DNA of 64,000 nucleotides from JAVVSR01 sp036654095 (GTDB lineage Bacteria > Bacillota > Clostridia > Christensenellales > CAG-917). How positions within the stretch are numbered: the stretch's first letter is position 1; each line of letters starts with the position of its first letter. Shown in pieces: positions 19,207-28,220 of the stretch. The stretch covers positions 1 through 64,000 of the forward strand of contig JAVVSR010000002.1 of the NCBI GenBank assembly GCA_036654095.1, read 5' to 3'. The position numbers were made by a program, and so were the translations under genes. The notes under the pieces were generated by a model. The model was not told where the DNA came from and made no database searches. It saw only the letters and a program-made list of their open reading frames with translations.

Positions 19207-19549
19207 CTAATAAATTTGTTTCAGTAAAATTATCCAAAGATATTTTGATTATCTTAAAAATTTCCTATCAATTTAGCTGTTTTTTATAATTATTGCATTT
19301 CAATTTTCAAATTAACACCTGACGCCGCTCAATGCAAAATTAAAACATAAATTTGTTTTATATTCTAAGTTAAATAATCTATTTAATTTTATCAAAATCG
19401 CATTGCGTTTAATAACTTAACCAAAAAAAACACCATTGTTTAATTTGAATTAAAACAAAATGATTTTTAGGCTAACATCTTTTGCTAGCACATTTTAACT
19501 AAAAAAACCTAAAAAAATCGTTAATATTTTATTTCGTTTTCTATTTACC

Positions 19550-19578
19550 TTGATTTTAAAACAACAATGTATTACAAT
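19550..19578 (+). promoter_or_regulatory. Promoter of the M20 peptidase gene
   Basis: TTGATT (19550-19555), 17-base spacer, TACAAT (19573-19578); GGAGG (19596-19600) follows, seven bases before the ATG. Confidence 0.75.
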
Positions 19579-19607
19579 AAATAAATAATGATTTTGGAGG
19601 AGCTTTT

Positions 19608-21053
19608 ATGATAGTATTATGGATTTTACTTGGACTATTGGGTCTATTGTTTATAATTATGCTTATACGCACATTCTGCTGTAAACTTGTTGAATTACCT
19701 GCCGGCAAATATAGTGTACGCGAATTTGACAGCGACCTCATTGCAAAACATCTTTCTGAAGCCGTGCAAATACCAACCGTATCAATGACGGGGGATTATG
19801 TAGGGTTAGATAAACCATTTTATGATTATCACGCATTTCTTGAAAAAACCTATCCGCTTATTCATAAAACTGCCGAAAAAACAATAATTAATACGTACAG
19901 CTTGCTTTACTTATTTAAGGGTAAAGACAGTTTGTTAAAGCCAGGCCTGTTTTTAGCGCATCAAGACGTAGTGCCAGCCCCCGCAGATGGTTGGGAAGTC
20001 CCTCCGTTTAGTGGCGAGCTGAAAGATGGCTTTATTTACGGACGTGGCACACAAGATATGAAAGGCACACAAATTTCATTGCTTGAAGGTATGGAAAAAT
20101 TACTTTCTGAAGGTTTTATTCCCGAACGCGACATATATTTTGGGTTTGGTCACGACGAAGAAACCTTTACGACTGACGGCGCGCCTCAAATTATGGAGTG
20201 GCTTAAAGCTAAAAATATTGAACTTGAATTTGTTGTTGACGAAGGTGGAACGGTTATTGACGGACATATGATAGGTATGGATAAGTTTATTGGCCTAATT
20301 GGAATTTGTGAAAAAGGTCAAATAAATATGAAATTGTCAGTCGAAAAGTCTGGTGGACACGCGTCAAATCCATCAAAGCCGTCAGCGGCGGTCGTCTTAG
20401 CGAAAGCCTTAATTAAAATAGAAAAAAATCCTATGCCGTCAAAATGGACTAATGCAACAAAACAACTTTTTAAAACACTCGCGCCGCATATGATGTTTCC
20501 TATTAAATTCGTGTTGGTAAACCGTGATATATTTAGCCCGCTTTTAAAATTTGTGTTTAAAAAAATTCCAATAGCAAACGCCTTAATATCTACAACCTTT
20601 GCGCAGACAATGCTTAAAGGTAGCGCCGCTGAAAACGTAATCCCCGCAAAAGTAGAAGCAAACATCAATACCCGCATAATTACAGGCGTCACTCGAAAAG
20701 AAGTTTTAACATATACTCAAAAATTAGTTGGCGAAAAAGTTAAGGTAGGCGGTTGGGACGGCACCGAGGCAACCCCCGAATCGCCAACAAATGTATCGGC
20801 TTATACCAATTTAAATGTTGCAATTAAACAGGTTTTCCCCGATATGATAACTGCGCCCTATATGTTTATTGCAAACGATGACGCTCGTTACTTTTATCCT
20901 ATTTGCAAAAATATATATCGTTTTACACCGTTCATAATGACGATGGAAGACCAAAAGCGTATACACGCAATTAACGAACGAGTTTCGCCCGACGCAATGG
21001 TAAAAGCAACACAATTCTTTGTTCAGTGTATTGAACAAATGTCAAAAAAATAA
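19608..21053 (+). CDS. M20-family metallopeptidase, membrane-anchored (PM20D1/CPS1-like)
   Basis: 481 residues. One N-terminal membrane helix (residues 3-22) precedes the catalytic domain. LFLAHQDVVP (about residue 104) supplies the first metal-binding His, DGFIYGRGTQDMKG (about 141) the bridging Asp, and GHDEETFT (about 183) the catalytic Glu pair. A lid/dimerisation domain follows with SGGHASNPSKPSAA. The overall pattern (PPFSGE, GRGTQDMKG) resembles the carboxypeptidase S/PM20D1 branch, which cleaves or forms N-acyl amino acids and small peptides. The exact substrate cannot be read from sequence. It is a single-gene transcript with a good promoter, SD and terminator. Confidence 0.88.
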   Translation: MIVLWILLGLLGLLFIIMLIRTFCCKLVELPAGKYSVREFDSDLIAKHLSEAVQIPTVSMTGDYVGLDKPFYDYHAFLEKTYPLIHKTAEKTIINTYSLLYLFKGKDSLLKPGLFLAHQDVVPAPADGWEVPPFSGELKDGFIYGRGTQDMKGTQISLLEGMEKLLSEGFIPERDIYFGFGHDEETFTTDGAPQIMEWLKAKNIELEFVVDEGGTVIDGHMIGMDKFIGLIGICEKGQINMKLSVEKSGGHASNPSKPSAAVVLAKALIKIEKNPMPSKWTNATKQLFKTLAPHMMFPIKFVLVNRDIFSPLLKFVFKKIPIANALISTTFAQTMLKGSAAENVIPAKVEANINTRIITGVTRKEVLTYTQKLVGEKVKVGGWDGTEATPESPTNVSAYTNLNVAIKQVFPDMITAPYMFIANDDARYFYPICKNIYRFTPFIMTMEDQKRIHAINERVSPDAMVKATQFFVQCIEQMSKK

Positions 21054-21155
21054 TTGTTGAATTTATTATTTAAAGTGTACGCTCGAAAATAAAATTTGAC
21101 AATGCCAAAATATAGCTTGCAATAATTAGTAAAAAAATATTATGCCTATAATATA

Positions 21156-21192
21156 AAAACCCTCTGCTGTTAAAAACTGCAAAGGGTTTTTT
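21156..21192. terminator. Bidirectional intrinsic terminator
   Basis: AAAACCCT (21156-21163) pairs with AGGGTTTT (21183-21190); an inner GC-tGTT/AAC-tGC stem extends it. It separates the convergent M20 peptidase and lipid-kinase genes. Confidence 0.85.
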
Positions 21193-21196
21193 AATA

Positions 21197-22087
21197 CTAC
21201 TTAATTAAAAGCAAAGCGTTTGGCGCAATCGTCGCCTCAAAATTTATGTTTTCAAATAACTCGCCATCAATGTCTGTAACGGTTTGTTGATTTGTTACTG
21301 TAACCGTTTTGCATTTTCTAAATTCAACTCCACTGGTTGAATTAGCCCTACCTTTAAAAATCATTAATAATGTGTAAAGCATTTTAAACAAATTTTGATG
21401 TTTTATCATAACTAAATTTAAAAAGCCATCATCGACCTTGGCATCAGGGCAAAAATCTATCCCACCTGCTACCTTTCCACCGTTTAAAACAGCTGTAAAT
21501 ACACCGTTATATTTAATATGTTCTCCGTCAGCTAAAATATCAAAATCATAGTTTATGCGTTTAAAAATACACTTTAAAATGTTTTTAAGGTAACTTGACT
21601 CGGTTTTTTTTGCGCTAGCATTTACCATATTTACAACATCAACATCTATCCCTTTACAAGCAAATGTAATTTCATATCGGCCATCGATATTAATCGCGTC
21701 AACATTTTGTGGTTTACCTGAAATTAAAACATCCGCTGCTTCAAGCGTGGCAATACTCATACCTGCCGAACGCATAAAATCATTGCCTGTGCCACACGGC
21801 AAAATCCCCAATTTCGTGTTACACTGCAACCCTTCATTTGCCATTTTCTGCTTTGCTTTTATAATACCATTTATGACTTCGTGTATCGTTCCGTCGCCAC
21901 CACAAGCGACTATTACGTCTGCCGATTGCAATGTCAAATCATATGACAATTCAGTCGCGTGCTTAACATATTTTGTATAATGTTCAATATAATCAATATT
22001 TTTTTTAGCAAAATAGCTTTCTACGCGACGAACTTCATCAAGTCCGCGTCCACGCTTTGCCATTGGATTTATAATTAAATCAAACAT
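21197..22087 (-). CDS. Diacylglycerol kinase-like lipid kinase (YegS/DgkB family)
   Basis: 296 residues from the ATG at 22087 (MFDLIINP); a GTG four codons upstream is also possible. The DAGK catalytic domain is clear: N-terminal IINPMAKRGRG, then VIVACGGDGTIHEVINGI (about residues 55-72) with the GGDGT nucleotide-binding motif, and LGILPCGTGNDF about 90. Such enzymes phosphorylate diacylglycerol or related lipids at the membrane; in Firmicutes DgkB recycles the diacylglycerol produced by lipoteichoic acid synthesis. Which lipid is used here is not shown. The Shine-Dalgarno is weak (GTGGG). Confidence 0.88.
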   Translation of the reverse strand: MFDLIINPMAKRGRGLDEVRRVESYFAKKNIDYIEHYTKYVKHATELSYDLTLQSADVIVACGGDGTIHEVINGIIKAKQKMANEGLQCNTKLGILPCGTGNDFMRSAGMSIATLEAADVLISGKPQNVDAINIDGRYEITFACKGIDVDVVNMVNASAKKTESSYLKNILKCIFKRINYDFDILADGEHIKYNGVFTAVLNGGKVAGGIDFCPDAKVDDGFLNLVMIKHQNLFKMLYTLLMIFKGRANSTSGVEFRKCKTVTVTNQQTVTDIDGELFENINFEATIAPNALLLIK

Positions 22088-22403
22088 TTTACTACCCACT
22101 TATAAAATATAAATTTCGTTTACTTTACCTACATTTTTAAAATTTTTTGCTTATATTACAATTATTTCACAATTAAATTTTTATTATATTCATTCTTCTG
22201 TATTTTGCCCAAATAATAACTTTATATTTTAAAAACCATATACATTATTGTGTATTATTGTTTACCATTTAAAAAAACGATTAAATATTTTTTAAATTTC
22301 TAAGACTTTATATGTTTTTTATTATATCACTTAAATATATTTTTGGCAATTACTAATTTCGTCGCTCAAATTTAAATAATCATAACAAAATTATATAAAC
22401 ATA

Positions 22404-22432
22404 TTGAATTTATTTTTAAAGTGTGCTATACT
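22404..22432 (+). promoter_or_regulatory. Promoter of the DUF4364-TSCPD operon
   Basis: TTGAAT (22404-22409), 17-base spacer, TATACT (22427-22432), 35 bases before the first ATG. The preceding AT-rich 300 bases (22100-22403) show nothing else. Confidence 0.7.
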
Positions 22433-22466
22433 ATGTGTTACTGTTAAGCAAAAAGGACTGCATTGA

Positions 22467-22985
22467 ATGGATAGTACAATTCATAAACTAATAGTTTTAT
22501 ATGTGTTTGACGCTATGGGTATGCCACTGAATGAAGATTCTGTGGTGGATATTTGCTACTATGAAATTGCTTGTATGCAGTTTATTGACTGTAAAGAGGC
22601 CTTGTTTAATCTTCTCGACGCTGGTTTGTTATGTGTCGCCAGCAATGCAACAAGCAAACCGTTATATACTATTACTAGCGACGGGAGCGAATGTTTGACG
22701 CATTTTTATATGCGTATTCCCTCTCATCTTCGCGAGCAAATCACCACTTTCGGAAAGGAAAACCGCTTGCGCCTTCGTAAGCAACAAGAATATTTTAGCG
22801 ATTACTATAAAAACGAAGATGGCAGTCATACGGTATTATTGCGTATTATTAATCAAAACATAATTATGATGGAGCTTAAATTAGTGGTCAGCAGTCGCGC
22901 CAATGCTAAATGGATTACAAAAAACTGGTGCGATAAAGCGGCTCAGGTTTACAGCGTATTACACGAAACATTGTTAGACAATTAG
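22467..22985 (+). CDS. DUF4364 family protein
   Basis: 172 residues, the normal length for DUF4364, a family widespread in Clostridia. Features that fit are an N-terminal winged-helix-like part (MDSTIHKLIVLYVFDAMGMPLNEDSVVDIC), the YTITSDGSE(CL)THF segment near residue 70, the IPSHLREQI region and the closing WCDKAAQVYSVLHETLL. The fold suggests DNA binding, but no function is established to my knowledge. SD AAAAGGA is weak-to-fair. It is followed nine bases later by the TSCPD gene, so the two are cotranscribed. Confidence 0.8.
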   Translation: MDSTIHKLIVLYVFDAMGMPLNEDSVVDICYYEIACMQFIDCKEALFNLLDAGLLCVASNATSKPLYTITSDGSECLTHFYMRIPSHLREQITTFGKENRLRLRKQQEYFSDYYKNEDGSHTVLLRIINQNIIMMELKLVVSSRANAKWITKNWCDKAAQVYSVLHETLLDN

Positions 22986-22994
22986 GAGGTACTT

Positions 22995-23252
22995 ATGCCA
23001 ATATTTAGGACTAGAGGCACTTGCTCACGCGAAATTTTATTTTCCGTGGAAAACAACATTTTGACAGATTTAAAATTTATAGGCGGTTGCTCGGGCAATC
23101 TACAAGCTTTATCGCGTTTGACGGTAGGCAAAAATATTGATGAAATAATTTCAATTTTAAAGGGTATACGTTGCAAAAATGATACCTCATGCCCCGACCA
23201 ACTTGCAAAAGCTCTTACCGAATACAAGGCCGCTAACAGCACAACTCGTTAA
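22995..23252 (+). CDS. TSCPD domain-containing protein (TIGR03905-like)
   Basis: 85 residues, complete. The eponymous TSCPDQLAKAL sequence is at about residues 65-75, and the family pattern GTCSREI, FIGGCSGNLQALSRL and IRCKNDTSCP gives four conserved Cys in pairs, which could bind metal. Related TSCPD domains occur at the C-terminus of vitamin B12-dependent ribonucleotide reductases; the stand-alone form is of unknown role. AGGAGG lies seven bases before the ATG, immediately after the DUF4364 stop, so both genes form one operon. Confidence 0.85.
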   Translation: MPIFRTRGTCSREILFSVENNILTDLKFIGGCSGNLQALSRLTVGKNIDEIISILKGIRCKNDTSCPDQLAKALTEYKAANSTTR

Positions 23253-23308
23253 GTATATTTAAACTTTGCGTATTTGGGCAATTTTAAATATGTATTTAAC
23301 AATATTAA

Positions 23309-23335
23309 AAAACTCTCGCGATTACGAGAGTTTTT
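23309..23335. terminator. Bidirectional intrinsic terminator
   Basis: AAAACTCTCG (23309-23318) pairs with CGAGAGTTTT (23325-23334); loop CGATTA, A and T runs on both sides. It ends the DUF4364-TSCPD operon and can also serve the aspartokinase operon from the other side. Confidence 0.85.
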
Positions 23336-23423
23336 GTTTGCCGTTTAAAGTATTCATATTAAGTTTTGATTTAGAAATATCAATTTAAACTTTTTAATCG
23401 CAGTTTGAAAAAAACAAAATCCG

Positions 23424-24740
23424 TTAAAAAAATGCGTGATATATTGCATTTATGGCTTTTTCGTAATCTCCCAACTCAACCGCTACAATGATATTCATTT
23501 CACTGCTGCCTTGGTCAATCATTCGTATGTTCACATTTGATGCAGCTAGCGCGCTAAACAACTTTGCCGCAGTACCCGGACGGTCAGCCATACGTTGTCC
23601 AACAGTTGCAATTAAGGCCAAACCGCTGTGAATATCAATTTTATCGGGATTGACGGCCTCGCGCAATTTATTTAATAATTTTTCAAGTTTTCCTTGAATT
23701 TCATTGTCGGCAATGACCAAGCTCATTGTATCGATGCCTGACGGAATATGCTCAAACGAAATACCGCATTGCTCCAAAACCGACAATACTTTGCGACCAA
23801 AACCCAGTTCGCTGTTCATCATTGATTTTGAAATATTTATTGAAGTAAAACCCGTATGCCCTGCAATTCCAGTAACTATATTGTCCGATTGACAACCATC
23901 TTCATATCTAGCGACAATAGTTGTGCCTGCATGCTCGGGGAAAAACGTGTTGCGAATGTTTATTGGCGTTTGACTTATACGAACTGGAAATATCGAGTCG
24001 GGGTGCAGCACATCTGCGCCCATATAAGAAAGCTCGCGCAGTTCCGAATAGGACAACGTGCTAATTTGTTTTGGATTGTCAACAATACGTGGGTCTGCTG
24101 TTAAAAATCCGTCAACATCTGTCCAGTTTTCATAAACATCAGCGTTGACCGCGCGCGCAACGATTGCGCCCGAAACATCTGAACCGCCTCGTGAAAATGT
24201 TTTAATTTGGCCATTATCAAAGCTTCCATAAAAACCTGGCACTACAACATACTTACATTTCTCAAGATTTTTTGAAGCTATATCGTTGGTATATTCGGCA
24301 TTAAACGCGCCGTTTTCAGCAAAACGAATTAGGTCGGAAGCGTCAACAAAGCCAAATCTAAGTTTAGCGGCCAAAAGCATAGCTGCCAAAAATTCCCCGC
24401 GTGAAGCCGCGTAGTCAGGAGTGGACGAAGCGTTAATATTTGCTTCAATTTCATCTAAATAGTCGTTAAAATTGACCGAAAGTTTTAAATCTGAAACAAG
24501 GCCTAAAAATCTTTCGCGAACTTTAGAAAACGAATTTTTACAACTTCCCGTTTCTAAAGCCTCGTCAAAACTTGCATACAACAAATCGGTAACTTTATTA
24601 TCACCGCGAAAACGTTTACCCGGAGCGGACACAACTATATACTTTCTGTCTTTATCCGACAAAATAATTTCGGCAACTCTTTCAATACTTTCAGCGGTAG
24701 ACATTGAAGTTCCGCCAAATTTACAAACCTTAACACCCAT
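23424..24740 (-). CDS. lysC: Aspartate kinase
   Basis: 438 residues, monofunctional. KFGGTS (residues 7-12) opens the amino-acid kinase domain; GEFLAA, FSRGGSDVSGA and WTDVDGFLTADPRIV are further family signatures. Two C-terminal ACT domains (from about residue 300), with TSINISKSMMNSELGF and VATVGQRMADRPGTAAKLF, are expected to bind the feedback effector, usually lysine and/or threonine. It phosphorylates aspartate with ATP as the first step toward Lys, Met, Thr and diaminopimelate. GAGGT precedes the ATG by five bases, and the DUF1015 gene ends 11 bases upstream. It is the last gene of the cdaA operon; no lysine riboswitch is seen. Confidence 0.93.
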   Translation of the reverse strand: MGVKVCKFGGTSMSTAESIERVAEIILSDKDRKYIVVSAPGKRFRGDNKVTDLLYASFDEALETGSCKNSFSKVRERFLGLVSDLKLSVNFNDYLDEIEANINASSTPDYAASRGEFLAAMLLAAKLRFGFVDASDLIRFAENGAFNAEYTNDIASKNLEKCKYVVVPGFYGSFDNGQIKTFSRGGSDVSGAIVARAVNADVYENWTDVDGFLTADPRIVDNPKQISTLSYSELRELSYMGADVLHPDSIFPVRISQTPINIRNTFFPEHAGTTIVARYEDGCQSDNIVTGIAGHTGFTSINISKSMMNSELGFGRKVLSVLEQCGISFEHIPSGIDTMSLVIADNEIQGKLEKLLNKLREAVNPDKIDIHSGLALIATVGQRMADRPGTAAKLFSALAASNVNIRMIDQGSSEMNIIVAVELGDYEKAINAIYHAFF

Positions 24741-24751
24741 ACAAACCTCTA

Positions 24752-25984
24752 TTAGTATTTAATAATTTTTTTAGCTTCCAAATAATATCTTTTTTCAACA
24801 GCTTCGCCCATAGAAAATGATTTTCTGGGCAGCACGCCTTTACGTATAATATAATCAAACAACTCACATTTATCGATAGTTGGCATAACTAAACCGATAC
24901 CATTTTCAGCATTGCAAACTTCATTCAAATCATCAATACCGTGCACGTAATCAACCTTAACCGATGGATTACACTTAATATATTGGTCAATAAAGTCTTG
25001 AACCTGCTTTATAGCCTCAATTTTATTTTCACTAACAGACAAAATAATTTCACTTCCATTATACAGCAATTTCATTTTACCTGCGCCCTTGCAATAATTT
25101 AAAATATCTGAAATAAATTGGTCGCCACCATTAAATATAACACGATGTATTGGTTCAAACACCAATGCCTTACTGTGCAAATTCATCACTTCAACAAGCG
25201 CAAATCGAGCTGGGTGATTTGTTTTATCGGCCTCAGAAAGTTCAGCTTTTATACTGTCCCAATGCGCTTTTGCAGTCGCCAATGAGTGGTTGCCATCGCC
25301 CACTGCAAACAAAAAATTTGTTACAGTATTATACTTTTCTTTTTGTATTTTTTCATCAAGCAGCGCATATAGTTTTTTAATAATTTCATTAGGATTAGAA
25401 ACCTTATAGCCTTTGATATGTCCGCCCTTCATATTCAGTTTTGTATCGTACAATACTTCGAGCGATTGACGATTTTCATATATAGGTTCAATAATATCAC
25501 ACGCAGTATCATCAATTAATAGCATTATATGCGGAAGTTCAAGCGGCGCGTTACTTCGGATTTTTACACGCGGAGGTATGCGTTCAATAATCGTACCTTC
25601 GGTAGCTTTTATGTATGCGTTTGAAAACGGAGTATAGTCATAACTTTCCAAATCCACCGCGAGAATAAGCCCTAGCCTACACTTAGCATACATCGTATCA
25701 CGTTCAACTAAAATAAAACTGTCGCGTATTGTATCAAAAATGCCGTCATTCAAATATTTTCGCATACAGGTATTAATGCTTTCAATACGCTTATCGTTAT
25801 CCTCATTTAAATAAACTTCGGGAAAAATTAAATTAAAGGCGCTAGGCGCACCTTTTGTAAACTTTTGAAGCTGTTCCCAATAGTCGGGTTGAGATGTAAA
25901 CTGGTCGCAAGCAACTACCGCCCATTTCTCTAAATCTACCGCCTTCTTTGGCAATAAGATTTCGGGAATTTTAACTATATTCAT
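24752..25984 (-). CDS. DUF1015 family protein
   Basis: 410 residues. The N-terminal VDLEKWAVVACDQFTSQPDYW and the central FAVGDGNHSLATAKAHWD (about residue 215) are hallmarks of DUF1015, a conserved bacterial family sometimes called a SpoOJ- or HTH-related chromosome-replication protein in databases, without firm function. The His and Asp in GDGNHS look catalytic or metal-binding. No membrane segment. The start codon overlaps the cdaA stop (TAATG, one-base overlap), so translation is coupled. Confidence 0.85.
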   Translation of the reverse strand: MNIVKIPEILLPKKAVDLEKWAVVACDQFTSQPDYWEQLQKFTKGAPSAFNLIFPEVYLNEDNDKRIESINTCMRKYLNDGIFDTIRDSFILVERDTMYAKCRLGLILAVDLESYDYTPFSNAYIKATEGTIIERIPPRVKIRSNAPLELPHIMLLIDDTACDIIEPIYENRQSLEVLYDTKLNMKGGHIKGYKVSNPNEIIKKLYALLDEKIQKEKYNTVTNFLFAVGDGNHSLATAKAHWDSIKAELSEADKTNHPARFALVEVMNLHSKALVFEPIHRVIFNGGDQFISDILNYCKGAGKMKLLYNGSEIILSVSENKIEAIKQVQDFIDQYIKCNPSVKVDYVHGIDDLNEVCNAENGIGLVMPTIDKCELFDYIIRKGVLPRKSFSMGEAVEKRYYLEAKKIIKY

Positions 25985-26847
25985 TATCTTCTGAACCTCT
26001 TTTTATTTTTTTCATTTTTATTAAATGACTTTGCTTCCATAGCCAAAGGCGAAATACCATATATGGTTTCAATTTTTTCTTTCAATTTTTCGATAGTCAT
26101 ATAACGTTGCATAAGGCCGTGCATAGCAACGGATATAATACCCGTTTCCTCGCTGACAACAATAGCCATAACATCGCTTTCTTCGGTAATGCCAAGAGCT
26201 GCGCGGTGACGTGTGCCAAGTTCTTTAGCGACACCTGCATCTTGCGTTAAGGGTAGAAAACAACCAGCCGACAAAATTTTATTGCCCTTTACTATAACAG
26301 CGCCATCGTGCAAAGGTGATTTTGTATTAAAAACACTGACCAAAAGCGACGAACTAATAACTGCGTTTATGTCAGTACCCGTTCGCAAAATATGCGAATC
26401 CATAGTTGTTGGAGTGATAATAATAATTGCACCAGTGTTTTGTTTTGCCATAGCTTGCAATGCGGAAAGCAGCTGTTCAGTAGCCTCGTGAAGTTCATCA
26501 TCGCTGCCATAACCCTCAGCAAATAAGTCGACGCCAGAAGGAGCCGCGATATGCTGAAATAGTGACCTGAAATCCGATTGATAAACGACAATTACTGTCA
26601 CCAATGAAAATAGATACACATAATCCAAGACCATTGAAGAAATCAAAAAAGATTCTTTAGCGGAAAGCGCATTTAAAGTACCTGCCGTAATTTTCAAAGC
26701 GGTAACGGCAAGTAGCAAAAAAAACACCCTTAAACAACGTTTGTGGTAAAAGAAAATAAACGCCAACACCAAAACAGTTAAGCAAACGAAACCGTCAACT
26801 ATGCCAAGTAAGCCTAAATTCTCAAAATAAACGGCAATCTTATCCAT
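25984..26847 (-). CDS. cdaA: Diadenylate cyclase CdaA
   Basis: 287 residues from the ATG at 26847, eight bases after GAGGAG; an ATG two codons earlier would be only two or three bases from the site. Three N-terminal membrane helices (about 10-35, 40-60 and 68-90) precede the DAC domain with its DGA motif LHDGAVIV and RHR motif GTRHRAALG (about residues 213-215). It condenses two ATP to c-di-AMP at the membrane. In most Firmicutes cdaA is followed by the YbbR-domain regulator cdaR and glmM; here the next genes are DUF1015 and aspartokinase instead. Its promoter overlaps a perfect palindrome. Confidence 0.95.
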   Translation of the reverse strand: MDKIAVYFENLGLLGIVDGFVCLTVLVLAFIFFYHKRCLRVFFLLLAVTALKITAGTLNALSAKESFLISSMVLDYVYLFSLVTVIVVYQSDFRSLFQHIAAPSGVDLFAEGYGSDDELHEATEQLLSALQAMAKQNTGAIIIITPTTMDSHILRTGTDINAVISSSLLVSVFNTKSPLHDGAVIVKGNKILSAGCFLPLTQDAGVAKELGTRHRAALGITEESDVMAIVVSEETGIISVAMHGLMQRYMTIEKLKEKIETIYGISPLAMEAKSFNKNEKNKKRFRR

Positions 26848-26874
26848 CGTCATTGCTCCTCAAATTAGTACACT

Positions 26875-26904
26875 TAGTATACCATATACTAAATAATTTC
26901 ACAA
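26875..26904 (-). promoter_or_regulatory. cdaA operon promoter with palindrome
   Basis: Minus strand TTGTGA (26904-26899), 17-base spacer, TATACT (26881-26876). TAGTATACCATATACTA (26875-26891) is a 7+7-bp inverted repeat with a 3-base centre lying over the -10 and spacer, so a repressor could act there. Confidence 0.7.
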
Positions 26905-26978
26905 TACATTTGCGCGTTTTTTAGTTACTTTTTATGCAACTTCATTTAAAAAATTACATTTAGATTAACTTTAAGTAC

Positions 26979-27005
26979 AAAAAAATCGCCTTCATTAGGC
27001 GATTT
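26979..27005 (-). terminator. Intrinsic terminator after holA
   Basis: AAATCGCCT (26983-26991) pairs perfectly with AGGCGATTT (26997-27005); on the minus strand a T run follows. It is 30 bases downstream of the holA stop. Confidence 0.85.
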
Positions 27006-27034
27006 CAGTTTTTTCCATCATCACGTCATACCAC

Positions 27035-27997
27035 TTACTTTTTAATTAACATCAACATCGCTCGCTGTAAAGCCTCTCTTTCGTCAGTTTGGCCACTCTT
27101 AAATAAAAATTCCAATTCGTGCAAAGTATCATTAAATTTTTTAAGTTCAATTTGCGTATATTTTTCGGCCTGCTTCCGCGCTAAAGTGATTGCATAAGGC
27201 TTAACTCCCAATACTTTTGCCAGTTCATTTACGTCAAGCGAACTTACCTTAGCCTCAAACATTCTTCGATAATTCCCCGACAAGGTGGATATTATAACCG
27301 ATGGTTTTGTGCCCTTACTAAGCATACTGTTAAGCACGGTTAAGGCCTCAAAATTATTGCCGTCTTTAAGTGCGTCAGTCAATTTAAAAATGCTGTATTC
27401 GTTGTCAGGCGTAACCAAAAGTTCAACTTCATTGACTGTAATTTTTTTACCATCGCAATAAGCGACAAGCTTTTCAACCTCTTTTAAAACGCGCATCATA
27501 TTGCAGTCGGTAAACTTTGAAAGCAACAAAATCGCTTTATCGTCAATATCAATATTTCGACTTTGCGCAACTTCTTTAACCCACTTTAGGATTTGCGCTT
27601 CGCTGCACCCTTTGCAATCAACAACTTCGCCATACTTATATAATTGATTTAACACGCTAGGACTAGAATCATCAGAAAGCACTAGTGTTGTAAAATCAGC
27701 GGGTTTTTTTAAATAACTAATTAATTGCGCTTTATCCGAGTCGCTAAGTTTTGAAGTTGACCTTACAATAACAACTTTACTGTTGTCCATAACGGGCATC
27801 ATATTGCACGCAGAAATAACGTCGTTCATAGCTTCAACGTCGTCAAATATTTGTAAATTAAAAATGGAAAGGTCGTCACTTACAAGTTTTACAAAATATT
27901 CAATAGCTTTATTTCGCAAAAAACCGTCGGCGCCTTCTAAAAAATATACAGGCAATTTTTCTATATTTAAACGTTTTTCCAAATCATCAACAATCAT
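27035..27997 (-). CDS. holA: DNA polymerase III subunit delta
   Basis: 320 residues from the ATG at 27997 (MIVDDLEKRL), with GAGG seven bases upstream; the frame extends six codons further. The N-terminal P-loop-less AAA-type domain shows VYFLEGADGFLRNKA, the middle has IFKLTDALKDGNNFEALTVL, and the C-terminal helical collar contains MFEAKVSSLDVNELAKVLGV. This is the clamp-loader wrench subunit that opens the beta sliding clamp. It follows comEC with a 205-base gap, the order conserved in Firmicutes, although rpsT is elsewhere in this window. Confidence 0.92.
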   Translation of the reverse strand: MIVDDLEKRLNIEKLPVYFLEGADGFLRNKAIEYFVKLVSDDLSIFNLQIFDDVEAMNDVISACNMMPVMDNSKVVIVRSTSKLSDSDKAQLISYLKKPADFTTLVLSDDSSPSVLNQLYKYGEVVDCKGCSEAQILKWVKEVAQSRNIDIDDKAILLLSKFTDCNMMRVLKEVEKLVAYCDGKKITVNEVELLVTPDNEYSIFKLTDALKDGNNFEALTVLNSMLSKGTKPSVIISTLSGNYRRMFEAKVSSLDVNELAKVLGVKPYAITLARKQAEKYTQIELKKFNDTLHELEFLFKSGQTDEREALQRAMLMLIKK

Positions 27998-28220
27998 TAT
28001 ATTTCCTCGACGCAACTGTCAATATTGCAATTTTATTTATAAATATTGTAACGCTTTTTTAGTTAAAAGTCAATTTGTTTTTAGTCGCACGCTTTTATAA
28101 AAATCTTAATAAATATGAACACTAAAAAAAGTTTTATGCTGCTTAATTTATTTTGACCATAAACTTTTATAGCCCACAAAAAATAGTTTTGTATTTTAAA
28201 CAAGACCATTAATTTTTTAT

